Under the pieces are notes generated by a model. That model saw only the letters and a program-made list of their open reading frames with translations, did no database searches and had not been told where the DNA came from. The translations under genes were made by a program, and so were the position numbers. A stretch of DNA of 7,205 nucleotides, taken from the NCBI GenBank assembly GCA_002255105.1, contig NJEK01000036.1:1-7205 (forward strand), given 5' to 3'. This document shows, in pieces, positions 6,282 through 7,205 of this stretch. The first letter of the stretch is position 1. Each line of letters begins with the position of its first letter. The stretch comes from Candidatus Wolframiiraptor sp. EX4484-121. GTDB lineage: Archaea; Thermoproteota; Nitrososphaeria_A; Caldarchaeales; Wolframiiraptoraceae.

Positions 6282-6691
6282 CATCAACCCTTAATTATGA
6301 GGTAGAAATTTACCAATCTTGTGGTTCGATGAATACGTTTCGAGATCTCTCGAAGATCGGGGTACTCTTAATAGGGGTCTCCCTACTCATAATCGCGGGC
6401 CTCGCAGTCCACTGGTATCTGACCTTTATTCAACGTCTCCCGCCATCAAGTACATCCCCATTCAACGCATACTGTTCGCATAACGCGATAGTGATTCACG
6501 CGAATGTGGAGCTAACGGAGGTTAAAGTTTACGATAATAGGTCGAGGCAGATATGCCTCTTCGACAGGATTCCCAGAGGCTCTGAAGAGCTTTGCGTGGT
6601 CGGGGCTCCGGGGGCTTACATAGTCGAGGTCGGCGACCATAAGGATGTCGTGGAGTGTTGGCCACCTCCAGAGAGGGTTTGGTCGGATTAG
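6278..6691 (+). CDS. Small membrane-anchored protein with Cys-bearing ectodomain, unknown function
   Basis: I do not recognise this 137-residue protein. From the ATG at 6278, which overlaps the mptE stop as ATGA, a 26-residue polar N-terminus precedes one hydrophobic segment (about 27-50), with a basic patch just before it. The remaining 85 residues should lie outside the membrane. They look beta-rich (alternating hydrophobics in IVIHANVELTEVKVYD, 71-86, and YIVEVGDHKDVVEC, 114-127) and carry four cysteines, 66, 93, 106 and 127, enough for two disulfides. An in-frame ATG at 6329 would give a 120-residue protein with the membrane segment right at its N-terminus. An A+T-rich patch at 6291-6300 about 33 bases upstream makes that start plausible too. 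The overlap with mptE suggests co-transcription but does not prove a role in cofactor synthesis. Base composition matches its neighbours. Confidence 0.75.
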   Translation: MTSTLNYEVEIYQSCGSMNTFRDLSKIGVLLIGVSLLIIAGLAVHWYLTFIQRLPPSSTSPFNAYCSHNAIVIHANVELTEVKVYDNRSRQICLFDRIPRGSEELCVVGAPGAYIVEVGDHKDVVECWPPPERVWSD

Positions 6692-6831
6692 CCTCCTTAA
6701 GCTTTAAATTTGAGAGCCGTTAAGCTGATTCTCGGGACGTGGTGATGGCATACCAAATTCTTTAGCCCTTAACAATCTTCTCTCCTTCATAAAGGTGGAT
6801 ACTTATAGGGTCGACTATGGGGTGGTATGGG
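6692..6831 (+). promoter_or_regulatory. ileS upstream region with two TATA-like boxes
   Basis: This 140-base gap holds two candidate TATA boxes. CTTTAAATTT near 6700-6709 would start a transcript around 6730 with a leader of about 100 bases. ACTTATAG at 6801-6808 is about 27 bases before the ATG at 6832 and would give a leaderless message. Between them is a tiny frame, ATG at 6743 to TAG at 6760 (six codons), preceded by GGTG. It is probably chance. No T-rich terminator or stable hairpin is obvious. Confidence 0.4.
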
Positions 6832-7205
6832 ATGGCGTCGGCGGGTAGATATGACCCTCTAAGGGTTGAGGAGGAGGTTCGGAGATTCTGGGCAGAGAAT
6901 AGGATAATCGAGAAGGTCTTCAAGCTGAATGAGGGAGCCCCGATCTTCGCATTCCTCGAGACCGAGCTCGAGGTCGAGAAGAAGCTCGGGTTCAAGTCCA
7001 AGAAGGATGTCGAGAAGTTCGGGCTCGATAGATTCGTCGAGGAGGCCCAGAAGCTCGTAGACTACTACATCGACCACTGGAGGAAGGCCTCGGAGAGGCT
7101 CGCTGTCTGGCTCGACTACGACAACGCATACGAGACTAGGAAGGAATATTATATCGAGCATGTCTGGTGGCTTATCAAGAAGGCGTATGAGAGCGGGGAT
7201 CTGGT
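6832..7205 (+). CDS. ileS: Isoleucyl-tRNA synthetase, N-terminal part, lacking the HIGH region (partial at window edge)
   Basis: The frame is open from 6832 to the edge (124 codons). The ATG at 6832 is preferred over an in-frame ATG at 6817 because of the TATA-like box about 27 bases upstream. The N-terminus RYDPLRVEEEVRRFW (6-20) is the standard opening of archaeal IleRS. EVEKKLGFKSKKDVEKFG (47-64), YYIDHWRKASERLAVWLDYD (80-99) and YYIEHVWWLIKKA (107-119) match the blocks that normally follow the HIGH segment. FAFLE (39-43) is joined directly to TELEVEKKLG. In the family this point is filled by about 46 residues running from GPP, through the HIGH-type ATP-binding signature, to GLP. The frame is kept and composition is normal on both sides. 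As read, the protein could not bind ATP in the usual way. It may be a real deletion, an editing-only paralogue or an assembly error. The family call is firm, but activity is doubtful. Confidence 0.93.
   Translation, partial: MASAGRYDPLRVEEEVRRFWAENRIIEKVFKLNEGAPIFAFLETELEVEKKLGFKSKKDVEKFGLDRFVEEAQKLVDYYIDHWRKASERLAVWLDYDNAYETRKEYYIEHVWWLIKKAYESGDL

Noticed and set aside
6859..7161. 100-codon minus-strand frame antisense to ileS
   Set aside because: It consists mostly of Leu, Glu and Asp runs, generated by the reverse of GAG/CTC-rich synthetase codons.
1..7205. tRNA genes, rRNA or a CRISPR array
   Set aside because: I saw no cloverleaf with a GGTTCAA-type T-loop in any gap and no regularly spaced repeats. 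All gaps but the left end are under 150 bases.

Overview
The window reads as a chromosomal piece from an archaeon. Four kinds of evidence point that way: an archaeal-type ATP-dependent DNA ligase, three enzymes of tetrahydromethanopterin (H4MPT) synthesis, an archaeal-type isoleucyl-tRNA synthetase, and TATA-like boxes 20-33 bases upstream of start codons with almost no leader. Arginine is mostly coded AGG/AGA and the bulk of the window is moderately G+C-rich. This would fit a thermophilic lineage of the TACK group, but I cannot name the taxon from sequence alone.

Bases 1 to about 1030 are clearly more A+T-rich than the rest and look like accessory DNA. They hold the end of an open frame that runs off the left edge on the minus strand (1-180) with no visible start, a stretch with no convincing gene (184-461), and a 172-residue protein (462-980) resembling a PD-(D/E)XK-type nuclease. 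From about 1030 onward the composition changes to that of the housekeeping genes.

Next comes a membrane-anchored, Thr-rich-stalked phospholipase D-family protein (1061-1786, plus). It converges on the DNA ligase gene lig (1852-3612, minus). Upstream of lig on the same strand is mptG (3672-4610), whose product makes the ribofuranosylaminobenzene half of H4MPT. It is divergently transcribed from mptA (GTP cyclohydrolase) and mptE (pterin diphosphokinase), which make the pterin half. The two arms of the pathway meet at a 59-base intergenic region that appears to be a compact bidirectional promoter. mptA and mptE overlap by 14 bases, and mptE overlaps the ATG of a small one-pass membrane protein of unknown role (6278-6691) by four bases, so these three are probably co-transcribed.

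The window ends inside ileS (6832 to the edge). The most striking observation is here. The N-terminal part is a clear isoleucyl-tRNA synthetase, but about 46 residues that should carry the HIGH ATP-binding signature are absent, with the reading frame intact. It is either an assembly or deletion artefact or a synthetase paralogue that cannot activate amino acids.
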